Assembly (NCBI GenBank): GCA_002334915.1
Contig: DDCQ01000009.1
Span: 17,953 to 28,541 of the forward strand
Reading direction: 5' to 3'
DNA from: Porticoccaceae bacterium UBA2002
GTDB lineage: Bacteria; Pseudomonadota; Gammaproteobacteria; Pseudomonadales; Porticoccaceae
DNA length: 10,589 nt
Below the pieces are notes generated by a model, which was not told the DNA's origin, made no database searches, and was given only the letters and a program-made list of their open reading frames with translations. Shown one piece after another: positions 1 to 8,169 of this stretch. The translations under genes and the position numbers were made by a program. Position 1 is the stretch's first letter. Each line of letters opens with the position of its first letter.

Positions 1-381
1 ATCAGCCACGCGCCGAATAATGCCTTCCTCGTGCTTGTCCAGATAGCCATCTGCATAGGCGACGCGCCACATGGCGGTCAGCACATCCATCTTTTTATCC
101 AGCTCAAAATGCTCGTTAATCTCACGAGTAAACTGATAGAGAGAGGTGGCTTCGGCTACTTCTTCCCGAGACAGTCGCAGCAGCTCATCTACCTGCCCGA
201 GTTCAAGGCTTAAAATATCGCAGAGAGTCTGACTGATAGACGCCAGTTCCTGCTCATCCAGGTTGCCATCGATTACCATCACCTCTACCAGCAGGGCAGC
301 AGTAGCCAGCTGTTCGCTGGCTACTGTCTCTTCAGATTCGAGAACGTTTTTGGCAAAAAAGCTTTTAATACGATCGATCAT
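1..381 (-). CDS. TerB-family protein, C-terminus beyond window edge
   Basis: An open minus-strand frame of 127 codons runs off the left edge; I translated it by hand. It starts [17 protein letters not shown] and is mainly helical and acidic. Two similar motifs stand out: D38-G-N-L-D42-x2-E45 and D111-G-Y-L-D115-x2-E118, each at the end of a hydrophobic helix. This duplicated DGxLDxxE pattern is typical of the TerB/TerB-like family (COG4103), whose acidic residues are thought to bind metal. Family members are usually about 150 residues, so probably 20-30 are missing. The ATG overlaps the tal stop codon (TAATG), which suggests translational coupling, as no good ribosome binding site is visible. 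The cellular role of stand-alone TerB-like proteins is unclear, so resistance to tellurite should not be assumed. Confidence 0.8.
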   Translation of the reverse strand, partial: MIDRIKSFFAKNVLESEETVASEQLATAALLVEVMVIDGNLDEQELASISQTLCDILSLELGQVDELLRLSREEVAEATSLYQFTREINEHFELDKKMDVLTAMWRVAYADGYLDKHEEGIIRRVAD

Positions 382-1343
382 TACTGAATATCTCGCAACC
401 AGGTTTCCAGTTTAATCTGGTCTGCGACAAAGGCTCGAATGCCCCCAGACAGTTTCTCGGTTGCCATGGGGTCGTCATTGAGTTCGTAGCGGAATGCAGT
501 TTCACCACCCAGCTGGTAGTGAATTTTTTCACCGCTATTTGTCGGGTCCAGCTTGCGTTCCAGAACGCCGTAATCCTCATCTAGCGCCTGTAGCAGCTGG
601 GGGCTAATGGTCAGTCGGTCGCAACCGGCCAGTTCGGTAATTTCGTCGGTGTTGCGGAAGCTGGCACCCATTACTACGGTGTTGTAACCCTGTTGCTTGT
701 AGTAGTTGTAGATGCGTGTAACTGACTGCACCCCGGGGTCATCGGCCGGTGCATAGTCGCTGAGATCAGTGTTGGCTTTGTACCAGTCAAGAATACGGCC
801 CACAAAAGGCGAAATCAGATAGGCTCCTGCATCTGCAGCTGCTGCTGCCTGAGTAAAGTTAAACAGCAATGTGAGGTTGCAGTTAATACCTTCTTTTTCC
901 AGTTGCTCTGCGGCCTTAATTCCCTCCCAGGTAGAGGCCATTTTGATAAGTACACGCTCTTTGCCAATGCCAGCTTGCTCGTAGAGATCGATAAGCTGAC
1001 GCGCCTTGGCAATGGAGCTATCTCTGTCAAAGGAAAGTCTTGCGTCTACTTCAGTGGAAACGCGACCGGGTATAGTTCCAAGAATTTTTTCACCAAATCC
1101 TACAGCCAGTCTATCCATGCAGGCTGACAGCTGTTCGTCCGAAGACAGCTTGCCACTGGTAACAGACTGAACAATCCCATCAACAAGGCTGCGATAAGCC
1201 GGCATTTGCGCGGCTTTTAACAGCAGGGAAGGGTTGGTGGTAGCATCTTCGGGAGAGTACTGGGCAATGGCATCAAAATCGCCGGTATCGGCGACCACAG
1301 TGGTCATTTCTTTTAGTTGAGCGAGTTTGCTTTTATCAGTCAT
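381..1343 (-). CDS. tal: transaldolase (TalB type)
   Basis: A 320-residue cytosolic enzyme of the non-oxidative pentose phosphate pathway. It moves a dihydroxyacetone unit from sedoheptulose 7-phosphate to glyceraldehyde 3-phosphate, giving erythrose 4-phosphate and fructose 6-phosphate. The Schiff-base lysine is K134 in [13 protein letters not shown]19 in VADTGDF and E98 in [13 protein letters not shown] match the other catalytic acids of E. coli TalB, shifted by two residues. The family signature DATTNPSL is at residues 33-40. Length matches the classical TalB subfamily rather than the short fructose-6-phosphate aldolase-like type. The ATG is preceded by AAGGGA, 11 nt upstream. It lies 25 nt after dusA and shares one base with the TerB-family gene, so the three are probably co-transcribed. 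Confidence 0.97.
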   Translation of the reverse strand: MTDKSKLAQLKEMTTVVADTGDFDAIAQYSPEDATTNPSLLLKAAQMPAYRSLVDGIVQSVTSGKLSSDEQLSACMDRLAVGFGEKILGTIPGRVSTEVDARLSFDRDSSIAKARQLIDLYEQAGIGKERVLIKMASTWEGIKAAEQLEKEGINCNLTLLFNFTQAAAAADAGAYLISPFVGRILDWYKANTDLSDYAPADDPGVQSVTRIYNYYKQQGYNTVVMGASFRNTDEITELAGCDRLTISPQLLQALDEDYGVLERKLDPTNSGEKIHYQLGGETAFRYELNDDPMATEKLSGGIRAFVADQIKLETWLRDIQ

Positions 1344-1368
1344 GAAAATCTTATTCCCTTTGTTTTAA

Positions 1369-2394
1369 CTAAAACGCTGTTGTCTTAGCCAGCGCTGTTG
1401 TTTTTTCCAGAGCAGAGACCAGTACATCAATGGTTGCATCTGGTTTGAAGGCATTTTCACTGATATGCCGCCGGTACTGCCTGGCGCCGGGCATGCCATG
1501 AAACAGGCCTAGAATATGTCTGGTCATGGCCTGGAGTCTGGTGCCTTTGCCTAGCTCATTATCCACATATTGAAGAAACTCTTCAGCGATTTTTTGCCTG
1601 GATTTTACCGGCTCTTTAGAGCCATAAATCTGCTGATCTACAGTGGCCAGCAGATAGGGGTTGGTATAGGCCTCGCGACCCACCATAACGCCATCCAGTT
1701 GCTGTAAATGCTGCGCGGATTGCTGCAGATCTGTTACTCCACCATTGATAATAATCTCCAGCCGGGGGAAATCTTTTTTTAGCTGGTAGACGCGGTCATA
1801 GTTAAGCTCAGGAATCTCGCGATTCTGTTTTGGACTCAGGCCTTTCAGCCAGGCCTTGCGCGCATGTACCAGAAAAGTCTGACAGCCGGTTGCTGCCAGA
1901 CTGTCTACAAAGTCACAGAGAAACTCATAGCTATCGAAGTCATCCACACCAATTCGGTGCTTGACGGTGATAGGCAGATCCACTGCGTCCTGCATGGCTT
2001 TAATACAGTCTGCAGTAATCTGGGCATTTTTCATCATCACAGCGCCAAACATACCATTCTGTACCCGGTCACTGGGGCAGCCGCAGTTGAGATTGATCTC
2101 GGCATAATCATACTGGCGGGCGAGCACACAGGCTCTGGCCAGATCTGTTGGGTCGCTGCCACCCAGCTGCAGCGCCACCGGGTGCTCTTCAGGATTCATA
2201 GCCAGATGGTAGTCGGTGTCCCCATGGAGAATGGCGCCAGTAGTAATCATCTCGGTATAGAGCACGGCGTGGTGGCTGATCAGACGCAGAAAATAGCGGC
2301 AGTGACGATCAGTCCAGTCGAGCATGGGCGCCACACAGAATTTTCTGTCAGGTGCACAGAGATTGGGAGTTATGGCTGCTGCTGGCTCGAGCAT
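1369..2394 (-). CDS. dusA: tRNA-dihydrouridine(20/20a) synthase DusA
   Basis: A 341-residue FMN-dependent enzyme that uses NADPH to reduce uridine to dihydrouridine in the tRNA D-loop (positions 20/20a for DusA). The FMN-binding start of the TIM barrel is APMLDWTDRHCRYF (residues 22-35). The catalytic cysteine is C106 in NLNCGCPSDRVQNGMFGA. The phosphate-binding signatures IINGGV and GVMVGREAYTNP follow, and the C-terminal helical tRNA-binding domain carries the DusA-typical TRHILGLFHGMPGARQYRR segment. These motifs separate it from DusB and DusC. The E. coli protein often has a residue V where this one has C104, two before the catalytic cysteine. The start ATG lacks a clear Shine-Dalgarno sequence, but the 20-residue leader before the barrel is a normal length. 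It is the first gene of the dusA-tal-TerB run. Confidence 0.96.
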   Translation of the reverse strand: MLEPAAAITPNLCAPDRKFCVAPMLDWTDRHCRYFLRLISHHAVLYTEMITTGAILHGDTDYHLAMNPEEHPVALQLGGSDPTDLARACVLARQYDYAEINLNCGCPSDRVQNGMFGAVMMKNAQITADCIKAMQDAVDLPITVKHRIGVDDFDSYEFLCDFVDSLAATGCQTFLVHARKAWLKGLSPKQNREIPELNYDRVYQLKKDFPRLEIIINGGVTDLQQSAQHLQQLDGVMVGREAYTNPYLLATVDQQIYGSKEPVKSRQKIAEEFLQYVDNELGKGTRLQAMTRHILGLFHGMPGARQYRRHISENAFKPDATIDVLVSALEKTTALAKTTAF

Positions 2395-2578
2395 AAGATC
2401 AGGTCTAAAAAATTTACGCCCTAGTTTACACCCATCTGTCGGGCTTGGTTAGCCTTTGTGGGCCAAAACTGATCGATCATAAGATGGATTGCCATGGTCT
2501 GATTATTGGGTTAACTTAAGCCTATAAAACTGGTGATTTGCCGGTACTAATAAAAGTTGGGTTAACCTGATGGGCCTA

Positions 2579-2608
2579 TTGTTCTGCATTAAAAATCAGC
2601 TGTATATC
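2579..2608 (+). promoter_or_regulatory. weak candidate promoter for the esterase gene
   Basis: TTGTTC (2579-2584) and TATATC (2603-2608) are spaced by 18 nt. The -10-like element ends 5 nt before the esterase ATG, so transcription would start at or next to the start codon. There is no Shine-Dalgarno sequence in front of that ATG, which fits a leaderless mRNA. The hexamers are poor matches, so this is only a suggestion. Confidence 0.2.
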
Positions 2609-2613
2609 GCGCT

Positions 2614-3582
2614 ATGAAGCTTATTACTGGCCAGCGAATACTCTGTACACTGGGTAATCTGGGGCCCGAATTCGCCAGGCGTCCCCTGGGCGAACTGCGC
2701 CGAATCTACGACACCTATGATCGGGTCTTTGGCAGTGGCTCAAGGTCAGATGTCAGCACTGAGGACAGGCAGATTCCCCTGGGCGAGCGTCAGATAGGGG
2801 TCAGAATTTATCGGCCAATCCATGCCAAGCCGGCGCTGACTATGGTTTATTTTCATGGTGGCGGCTATGTGATTGGCGGGCTAAAAAGTCACCATGGCTT
2901 TTGCAGTCTTTTGGCGGGCCAGGCTGGCATTAATTTGATAGCTGTGGACTACAGGCGTGCGCCAGAGAGTCCATTTCCCGGGCCTATTGAAGATGGGTTG
3001 GGCGCCTTTAACTGGGTGGTAGATCAGGCGGCTGAGCTGGGCATAGAAAATACAAAAATAGGAGTGGGCGGCGATAGTGCTGGGGGTAATTTGGCGGCTG
3101 TGCTGTCTATGCAAACCTTCGGTGGAGTTGTCGAAGGTCAGTTATCGGCGCCGCCAGCATTTCAGTTTTTACTCTATCCCTGGGTGGATATGGAGCACCA
3201 GTCTGAGTCTGTCAAGCGCTTTGGTAAGGGGTTGCTGTTAACCGAGAATACCATGACGTTCTTTCGCGATAACTATTTACTGGATGCCGATAATGCGGCA
3301 GTCAGGACCTCTAGCCTTCTAGCCTGGAAGCATCTAGAGGATACCCCAGATACCCTGATTGTGACTGCAGAATATGATGTGCTGCGAGATGAGGGTTTGG
3401 CCTTTGTGGATAAGCTTGTTCAGGCACAGGTTAATGTCAGCCATCAGCATTTGCCGGACTGTACCCATGGGTTTATCAGTATGGGCAGATTTAGCCCGGC
3501 CACCCGCAATAGGTTGCTACAAGTTAGCGCTATGCTGGCAGACTATGGAGCACAGGGGGCCGCAGGAGCGGCACAGGCCTGA
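2614..3582 (+). CDS. alpha/beta hydrolase, HSL family (family IV) esterase/lipase
   Basis: A 322-residue alpha/beta-hydrolase of the bacterial hormone-sensitive-lipase group, whose members hydrolyse short- to medium-chain acyl esters. The oxyanion-hole motif HGGG is at residues 81-84 (YFHGGGYVIGG). The nucleophile is S155 in GDSAGG. The acid is D255 in EYDVLRDEG, and the histidine is H285 in CTHGF. All catalytic residues are present and the length is normal. There is no signal peptide or membrane segment, so it should be cytosolic. The last ten residues are rich in Ala and Gly and probably disordered. The ATG has no recognisable ribosome binding site. It is divergent from dusA with a 219-nt intergenic region and has no pathway-specific neighbour, so the natural substrate cannot be inferred. 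Confidence 0.92.
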   Translation: MKLITGQRILCTLGNLGPEFARRPLGELRRIYDTYDRVFGSGSRSDVSTEDRQIPLGERQIGVRIYRPIHAKPALTMVYFHGGGYVIGGLKSHHGFCSLLAGQAGINLIAVDYRRAPESPFPGPIEDGLGAFNWVVDQAAELGIENTKIGVGGDSAGGNLAAVLSMQTFGGVVEGQLSAPPAFQFLLYPWVDMEHQSESVKRFGKGLLLTENTMTFFRDNYLLDADNAAVRTSSLLAWKHLEDTPDTLIVTAEYDVLRDEGLAFVDKLVQAQVNVSHQHLPDCTHGFISMGRFSPATRNRLLQVSAMLADYGAQGAAGAAQA

Positions 3583-3707
3583 ACTGAGTTGCAAGCCATA
3601 GCGAATAGGTCTATGAATAATATGGTTGCTTTTGAAAGGATTCAGATGCTTATCTCTGTGAGTTTTCTTTTTATACCCGCTAAATTGGCATTAGAAAGGA
3701 ACTCTGG

Positions 3708-4241
3708 ATGGACTCATTTAAACCCTTTGACGAGATTATGTGTGTTGATAAACAGCACCTGTTCTTGCAAAAAATGGGCGGCAAGGAAATTGATCTTCCC
3801 TCCCATTATTCAATTCTCGCGGCCATTCAACTGCATTCCAATGTACCGCAGATTATTCGCGGTCAGTTCAATATTGCCAGAAATATGGCTCTATACTCCT
3901 ACTTTTTTTATTCGCTGGGCTCCGAGGTGCAGCTCAAAGCCTGCAATGTGATCGAACATGCGCTGCGAATTAAAGCCAATAGGCCGGAGTTAATGTTGCG
4001 CCAGTTACTGACTCTGGCCAATGAGAAAAACTGGCTTTCGGACTCTTGCTTTAGGCATCTTGAGGGCACCGAACAGAAGAGAGGATACTGCAAGTCGCTG
4101 GAGCGCGTATTACCCCATTTGCGCAATGAGTCAGCCCATGGTGTGCCGCCTCTGGTGTGGGATTGCATAGGCCATATCGAGCGCTGCGCTGATCTGGTCA
4201 ATCAGCTGTTTCCCCGACCGCCTAAATCCAGTCAGCGCTAA
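3708..4241 (+). CDS. small all-helical protein with HEPN-like RNxxxH motif
   Basis: A 177-residue protein I cannot place in a named family. It looks entirely helical. The central part is a long helix pair with the pattern ARNMALYSYFFYSLG ... ACNVIEHALRIK (residues 57-89). Near the C-terminus comes LPHLRNESAHG, in which R139, N140 and H144 form an R-N-x3-H motif. That matches the R(N/D/H)x4-6H signature of HEPN domains, and many HEPN proteins are metal-independent RNases of toxin-antitoxin, abortive-infection or RNA-processing systems. No nucleotidyltransferase (MNT) antitoxin or other partner is adjacent, so it is not an obvious HEPN/MNT pair. No signal peptide or clear membrane segment is seen. 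The start is well supported by AAAGGA (3695-3700), 7 nt before the ATG. It follows the esterase by 125 nt and could be independently transcribed. The gene itself is likely real; the HEPN assignment is inference. Confidence 0.75.
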   Translation: MDSFKPFDEIMCVDKQHLFLQKMGGKEIDLPSHYSILAAIQLHSNVPQIIRGQFNIARNMALYSYFFYSLGSEVQLKACNVIEHALRIKANRPELMLRQLLTLANEKNWLSDSCFRHLEGTEQKRGYCKSLERVLPHLRNESAHGVPPLVWDCIGHIERCADLVNQLFPRPPKSSQR

Positions 4242-4284
4242 ACTGTGCTCTGTTAAACGGTGCTTTGTTAAACGGTGCTCTGTT
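4240..4284 (+). repeat. three tandem 15-bp repeats starting in a stop codon
   Basis: Three back-to-back copies of AAACGGTGCTCTGTT occupy 4240-4254, 4255-4269 and 4270-4284. Copy 1 has T for G at its fifth base and copy 2 has T for C at its eleventh. The array begins on the last two bases of the TAA stop of the HEPN-like gene. Because the unit is a multiple of three, each junction recreates an in-frame TAA (4254-4256, 4269-4271), followed by TAG at 4284-4286. This looks like a recent slippage or duplication product. Confidence 0.9.
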
Positions 4285-4417
4285 AGTCACCAGAGAAGGT
4301 TGATCACTTACGGCCAATAGTCAAATTTATGTCTGTGCAGGCATTTTTTTATAGTACAGCATGAATTTAATAGGTTAATCTGACGCGCTAAACGCAATCC
4401 AATAAGAGCTAAATATT

Positions 4418-6256
4418 ATGGCCGCAGCGCATTTTAATCGTCGTCAACTGCTAAAAGGTTTTGGAGCCAGTTTGGGTGTGCTGGCTCTGCGTGGATTTGA
4501 AGTCTATGCCGACGAGCCATTTTATTTTACTCATGGTATTGCCAGTGGTGATCCGCTGGCAGATCAGGTTATCCTGTGGACTCGCTTGATTCCGGGCAAT
4601 GGCCAGCACGCTGAGATTGATTGCCAGTGGCAGGTGGCAAAAGATGCTGATTTTAAACAGCTGGTTAGCTCTGGTTCAGCGTCTACCAGTGCTGCTCGAG
4701 ACTACACAATCAAGGTAGATGCTGGGGGTCTGGAGCCCGGCAGCCAGTATTATTATCGTTTTCTGCGCGACAGAATCAGCAGCGCAGTGGGCACAACGCG
4801 CACCCTGCCCGAGGGTGATGTCAGCGAGTTTCGTCTCGGCGTCTGTTCCTGTTCCAACTATCCCCAGGGGTACTTCAATACCTATCGCCATATGGCCAAT
4901 ACAGAGTTGGATCTGGTGCTGCATCTGGGTGACTATATCTATGAATATGCCGAGGGCGTTTATGCCAACCCAGTGGCCACAGACAAGCTGGGACGTCAGG
5001 TAGAGCCCAGCACTGAAATTCTGAGCATCGAAGACTACCGCATGCGCTACGGCCTGTATCGCACTGATGCAGATTTGCAGGCAGTGCACGCTCGTCACCC
5101 GTTTGTCACTGTGTGGGATGACCATGAGCTTGCCAATGACTGCTGGACCGAAGGTGCAGAAAATCACAATGAGGAAGAGGGTGATTTTTTCGCCCGCGCC
5201 CGCGCAGCCCGACAGGCCTATCATGAATGGATGCCTATCCGTACCGCGGAAGCCGGTGACCAAGCGCCGATTTACCGGAGTTTTAAGATTGGCAATCTGG
5301 CTGACCTGATGATGCTTGACACCAGAATTCATGGTCGCGATAGGCCACTAAACTATGCTGTCGATCTACCTATGCGCTCAGGCCTTTACCATGTAGATGC
5401 CAGCGGTGCCCGATTGGTCACCGAGGAGCAGGCTGCTGTAATTGCTGCAGACCAGCTGCAGCGGATTAATCTGCCTTTTGATTTCTCCACCGGTAAGCCA
5501 GTCGCGATTACGGACTACCAGCTGATCAAAGACTTAACCCCGGAGATATTGCCAGAGGCATGGTATTACTTGCCGGACTCGGATCGCTTTAAAACCCAGG
5601 CTCTGATTGATCCTGGGCGACAGATGCTAGGGGCAGATCAGGAGCAATGGTTAGATGCTGAGTTGCAGAGCAGCAAACAGCGAGCGGCTACCTGGCAGGT
5701 GCTGGGCCAGCAGGTGCTGATGGGTAAGCTGCGACTGCCGGCACTGACTGACGAAGAGCTTAGGCTGGACGAAACCCTGCCAGAATATCGGCCAATACTG
5801 CAGATGATGCAGACATTGGCGGCGGATAATCTACCCTTTAATCTAGATGCCTGGGATGGCTACTGGGCCTCTCGCAATAGAGTGTTTGCCAGTTTGCTTG
5901 ATCATGGCGTTAATCCGGTGGTGCTCGCTGGAGATACGCATAATGCCTGGGCCTTTAATTTAGCCAACGACCAGGGCCAGGCCCTGGGTGTTGAGGTGGG
6001 AACCCCGGGAGTCAACAGTCCGGGGCTGGAAACCTATCTGGCCACAGAGCCGGATGTGCTTGCCCGGGCTATGCAAAATGCCAGCGCAGAACTTCATGCA
6101 GTGGATACAGCCCAGCGCGGCTGGTCTGAGCTAGTGCTGACTCCAGAGGCCGCGACTAATCAATGGCACTTTGTCAGCACGGTATTGGATAGGGATTTCA
6201 CCGTGACCAGCGCCGATAAACAGCTGTGTATGGCGGGGGATAAGAGGTTCTCTTGA
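4418..6256 (+). CDS. phoD: PhoD-like alkaline phosphatase/phosphodiesterase, Tat-exported
   Basis: A 612-residue metallophosphoesterase of the PhoD family, which releases phosphate from mono- and diesters outside the cytoplasm. The N-terminus carries a twin-arginine signal, FNRRQLLKGF (residues 6-15). A short hydrophobic stretch follows, with a likely cleavage site VYA|DEP after residue 31, so it would be exported folded by Tat. The PhoD N-terminal beta domain begins FTHGIASGDPLADQVILWTR (38-56). Likely metal and active-site residues are C145 (GVCSCSN), D172 and Y175 (HLGDYIYEY), D234-D235-H236 (VWDDHE) and D506/H508 (AGDTHNAW). PhoD enzymes are usually 500-600 residues, so this is full length. 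AAGAG lies 9 nt before the ATG. I saw no convincing Pho box upstream, so phosphate regulation is unproven. It is followed by uvrC after 42 nt, with no functional link. Confidence 0.93.
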   Translation: MAAAHFNRRQLLKGFGASLGVLALRGFEVYADEPFYFTHGIASGDPLADQVILWTRLIPGNGQHAEIDCQWQVAKDADFKQLVSSGSASTSAARDYTIKVDAGGLEPGSQYYYRFLRDRISSAVGTTRTLPEGDVSEFRLGVCSCSNYPQGYFNTYRHMANTELDLVLHLGDYIYEYAEGVYANPVATDKLGRQVEPSTEILSIEDYRMRYGLYRTDADLQAVHARHPFVTVWDDHELANDCWTEGAENHNEEEGDFFARARAARQAYHEWMPIRTAEAGDQAPIYRSFKIGNLADLMMLDTRIHGRDRPLNYAVDLPMRSGLYHVDASGARLVTEEQAAVIAADQLQRINLPFDFSTGKPVAITDYQLIKDLTPEILPEAWYYLPDSDRFKTQALIDPGRQMLGADQEQWLDAELQSSKQRAATWQVLGQQVLMGKLRLPALTDEELRLDETLPEYRPILQMMQTLAADNLPFNLDAWDGYWASRNRVFASLLDHGVNPVVLAGDTHNAWAFNLANDQGQALGVEVGTPGVNSPGLETYLATEPDVLARAMQNASAELHAVDTAQRGWSELVLTPEAATNQWHFVSTVLDRDFTVTSADKQLCMAGDKRFS

Positions 6257-6298
6257 TAGGCTAATGCGGTGTATGCCAAGACCGGCTACAATCCCGCC

Positions 6299-8122
6299 AT
6301 GGCTTTTGATCACCAACCTTTTTTGCAATCCCTCACCGGCCGACCCGGCATCTACCAGATGTTTGACGGGGAGGGGGCCATCCTCTATGTGGGCAAGGCC
6401 AAAAATCTTAAAAAGCGAGTTGGCAGCTATTTTCGCAAGACTGGTCTGACCCCCAAAACTGCAGCGCTGGTCAAGCGCATTGCCAAGATTGATGTCACAG
6501 TGACCGAGACAGAAACCGAAGCGCTGATTCTCGAGCATAACCTGATCAAACAGTATCGTCCGCCCTACAATATTTTAATGCGCGACGATAAAAGCTATCC
6601 CTATATCTTTTTATCCGATCGCGATCAGTGGCCCCGTCTGGCCTTTCACCGCGGCCCTAAAAAAGCCAAAGGGACCTACTTTGGCCCGTTCCCATCGGTG
6701 CATGCGGTGCGCGACAGCATGAGCTTTTTGCAAAAGACCTTTAAGGTGCGCCAGTGCGAAGATGTGTTCTTTAAAAACCGCTCCAGGCCCTGCCTGCAGT
6801 ACCAAATTAAGCGCTGTACTGCACCCTGTGTGGAGTTTGTCAGCCCCGAGGACTACAGCGCGGATGTAGAGCTGACCAGGCTCTATCTGGATGGCAAGGC
6901 CGATAAAATTCTCAAGCAGCTGGAGCGAGATATGGATGCTGCGTCCACTGATCTGCAGTTTGAGAAAGCTGCCGAGCACCGCAATCAGATCTCTGCTCTG
7001 CGCACAGTGCAGGCCCAGCAGATGATTGAAAAGGGCAGGGGCACCATCGATGTGGTCGCCGGGGCAGTGACCAATGGTCAGGCCTGTGTGCATATGCTGT
7101 ATATTCGTCAGGGTCGCATTCTTGGCAGCCGCAGCTATTATCCCAAGGCACCACTGGCCGAAGAGGTTGCAGAGCTGCTCAGTGAATTCCTGCCCCATCT
7201 GTATCTGGATGGCGGTGGACGGCCAGATTTACCTAAAGAGATTCTGGTCAATGCAGCTATTGAGGGAACAGAGGCTCTCTGCGAAGCACTGCACACCAGA
7301 GTAGGGCGCAATATTGAAATTCGCGATTCAGTGCGTGGCTTTAGAGCCAAGTGGATTGAGCTGGCTCAGCGCACCGCAGAGCAAAATCTCACCGCCAGAC
7401 TGGCGTCTAAAAAAACCATTGAGCAGCGCTTTGAGTCGTTGCGCGACACAGTTGGCCTGGAGCAGACACCCCAGCGCCTGGAGTGCTTTGATATCAGTCA
7501 TAGCAGCGGCGAAGCAGTGGTTGCCTCCTGTGTGGTATTTGATGCCAATGGTGCGCTGAAGAGTGACTATCGACGCTTTAATATAGATGGCATTACCGAC
7601 GGCGATGACTATGCGGCCATGGAGCAGGCGATTCGCCGCCGCTATACCAGGCTGATGAAAGGCGAAGGCAAGTTGCCGGATATTTTGCTGATTGATGGCG
7701 GTAAAGGGCAGATTGGTATAGCCAAAAATGTACTGGCCGATCTGGGTGTGGTGGGCGTGATGGTGCTGGGCGTAGCCAAGGGCACCACCAGAAAGCCGGG
7801 GCTGGAAACCTTAATTTTGGCAGACCAGAACAACAGGGTTATCGCCCGGCCTCAGCAGGCAGCTCTGCATCTGATACAGCAGATTCGCGACGAAGCGCAC
7901 CGCTTTGCGATTACCGGCCACAAGGCCAGGCGAGATAAAAAACGCCGTATCTCGCCTCTGGAGGGTATTCCGGGAGTAGGGCCCAGCAGGCGCCGTAATC
8001 TGCTCAAACATTTTGGCGGTATCCTGGAGGTCAAAAAAGCCAGTGTTGCGGATTTGATGAAGGTTGATAATATAAACAAAAAGGTAGCTGAAGCTATTTA
8101 CAGCGCCCTGTACAATGAGTAA
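6299..8122 (+). CDS. uvrC: excinuclease ABC subunit UvrC
   Basis: UvrC makes the dual incision 3' and 5' of a DNA lesion bound by UvrB in nucleotide excision repair. The 607-residue product has every expected part. The GIY-YIG nuclease comes first (GIY at 17-19, YVG at 30-32). Four cysteines C153, C165, C173 and C177 match the spacing of the reported iron-sulfur ligands of E. coli UvrC. The UVR/UvrB-interaction segment lies near 215-240. The RNase H-like nuclease has D398 (ECFDIS), D466 (LIDGGKG) and H534. Tandem helix-hairpin-helix motifs are at 553-603. The frame is also open to a GTG at 6269, but the ATG at 6299 aligns with known UvrC N-termini, so I chose it; no strong ribosome binding site supports either. 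In many gammaproteobacteria gacA/uvrY precedes uvrC; here the phosphatase does instead. Confidence 0.97.
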   Translation: MAFDHQPFLQSLTGRPGIYQMFDGEGAILYVGKAKNLKKRVGSYFRKTGLTPKTAALVKRIAKIDVTVTETETEALILEHNLIKQYRPPYNILMRDDKSYPYIFLSDRDQWPRLAFHRGPKKAKGTYFGPFPSVHAVRDSMSFLQKTFKVRQCEDVFFKNRSRPCLQYQIKRCTAPCVEFVSPEDYSADVELTRLYLDGKADKILKQLERDMDAASTDLQFEKAAEHRNQISALRTVQAQQMIEKGRGTIDVVAGAVTNGQACVHMLYIRQGRILGSRSYYPKAPLAEEVAELLSEFLPHLYLDGGGRPDLPKEILVNAAIEGTEALCEALHTRVGRNIEIRDSVRGFRAKWIELAQRTAEQNLTARLASKKTIEQRFESLRDTVGLEQTPQRLECFDISHSSGEAVVASCVVFDANGALKSDYRRFNIDGITDGDDYAAMEQAIRRRYTRLMKGEGKLPDILLIDGGKGQIGIAKNVLADLGVVGVMVLGVAKGTTRKPGLETLILADQNNRVIARPQQAALHLIQQIRDEAHRFAITGHKARRDKKRRISPLEGIPGVGPSRRRNLLKHFGGILEVKKASVADLMKVDNINKKVAEAIYSALYNE

Positions 8123-8124
8123 CT

Positions 8125-8140
8125 TGACGGCGCGCCGTCA
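8125..8140. other. 16-bp perfect palindrome between uvrC and pgsA
   Basis: TGACGGCGCGCCGTCA is a perfect inverted repeat starting two bases after the uvrC stop. As RNA it could fold into a 6-bp stem with a CGCG loop. It is followed by CCAATAATT rather than a run of T, so it does not look like a classical intrinsic terminator. It could act as an mRNA-stabilising hairpin or a protein-binding site. Confidence 0.6.
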
Positions 8141-8169
8141 CCAATAATTATGGAAAATTAGAATCATCT

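Noticed and set aside
3589..3951. Plus-strand frame of 120 codons overlapping the HEPN-like gene
   Set aside because: It lies out of frame over a gene with a better ribosome binding site and a coherent helical protein. Its own translation is unstructured and cysteine- and proline-rich.
4321..4360. Pho box or strong promoter upstream of phoD
   Set aside because: A TATAGT is present at 4350-4355, but the best -35 match is 2/6 and no pair of CTGTCAT-like half-sites with the right spacing is visible.
4676..5332. Long minus-strand frame of 218 codons inside phoD
   Set aside because: It is a shadow of the strongly supported phosphatase gene, and its translation resembles no protein family I know.
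6269..6298. Upstream GTG start for uvrC (ten extra residues)
   Set aside because: Known UvrC proteins begin about 15 residues before the GIY motif, which matches the ATG at 6299. The extension has no family support, though the lack of a clear ribosome binding site leaves some doubt.
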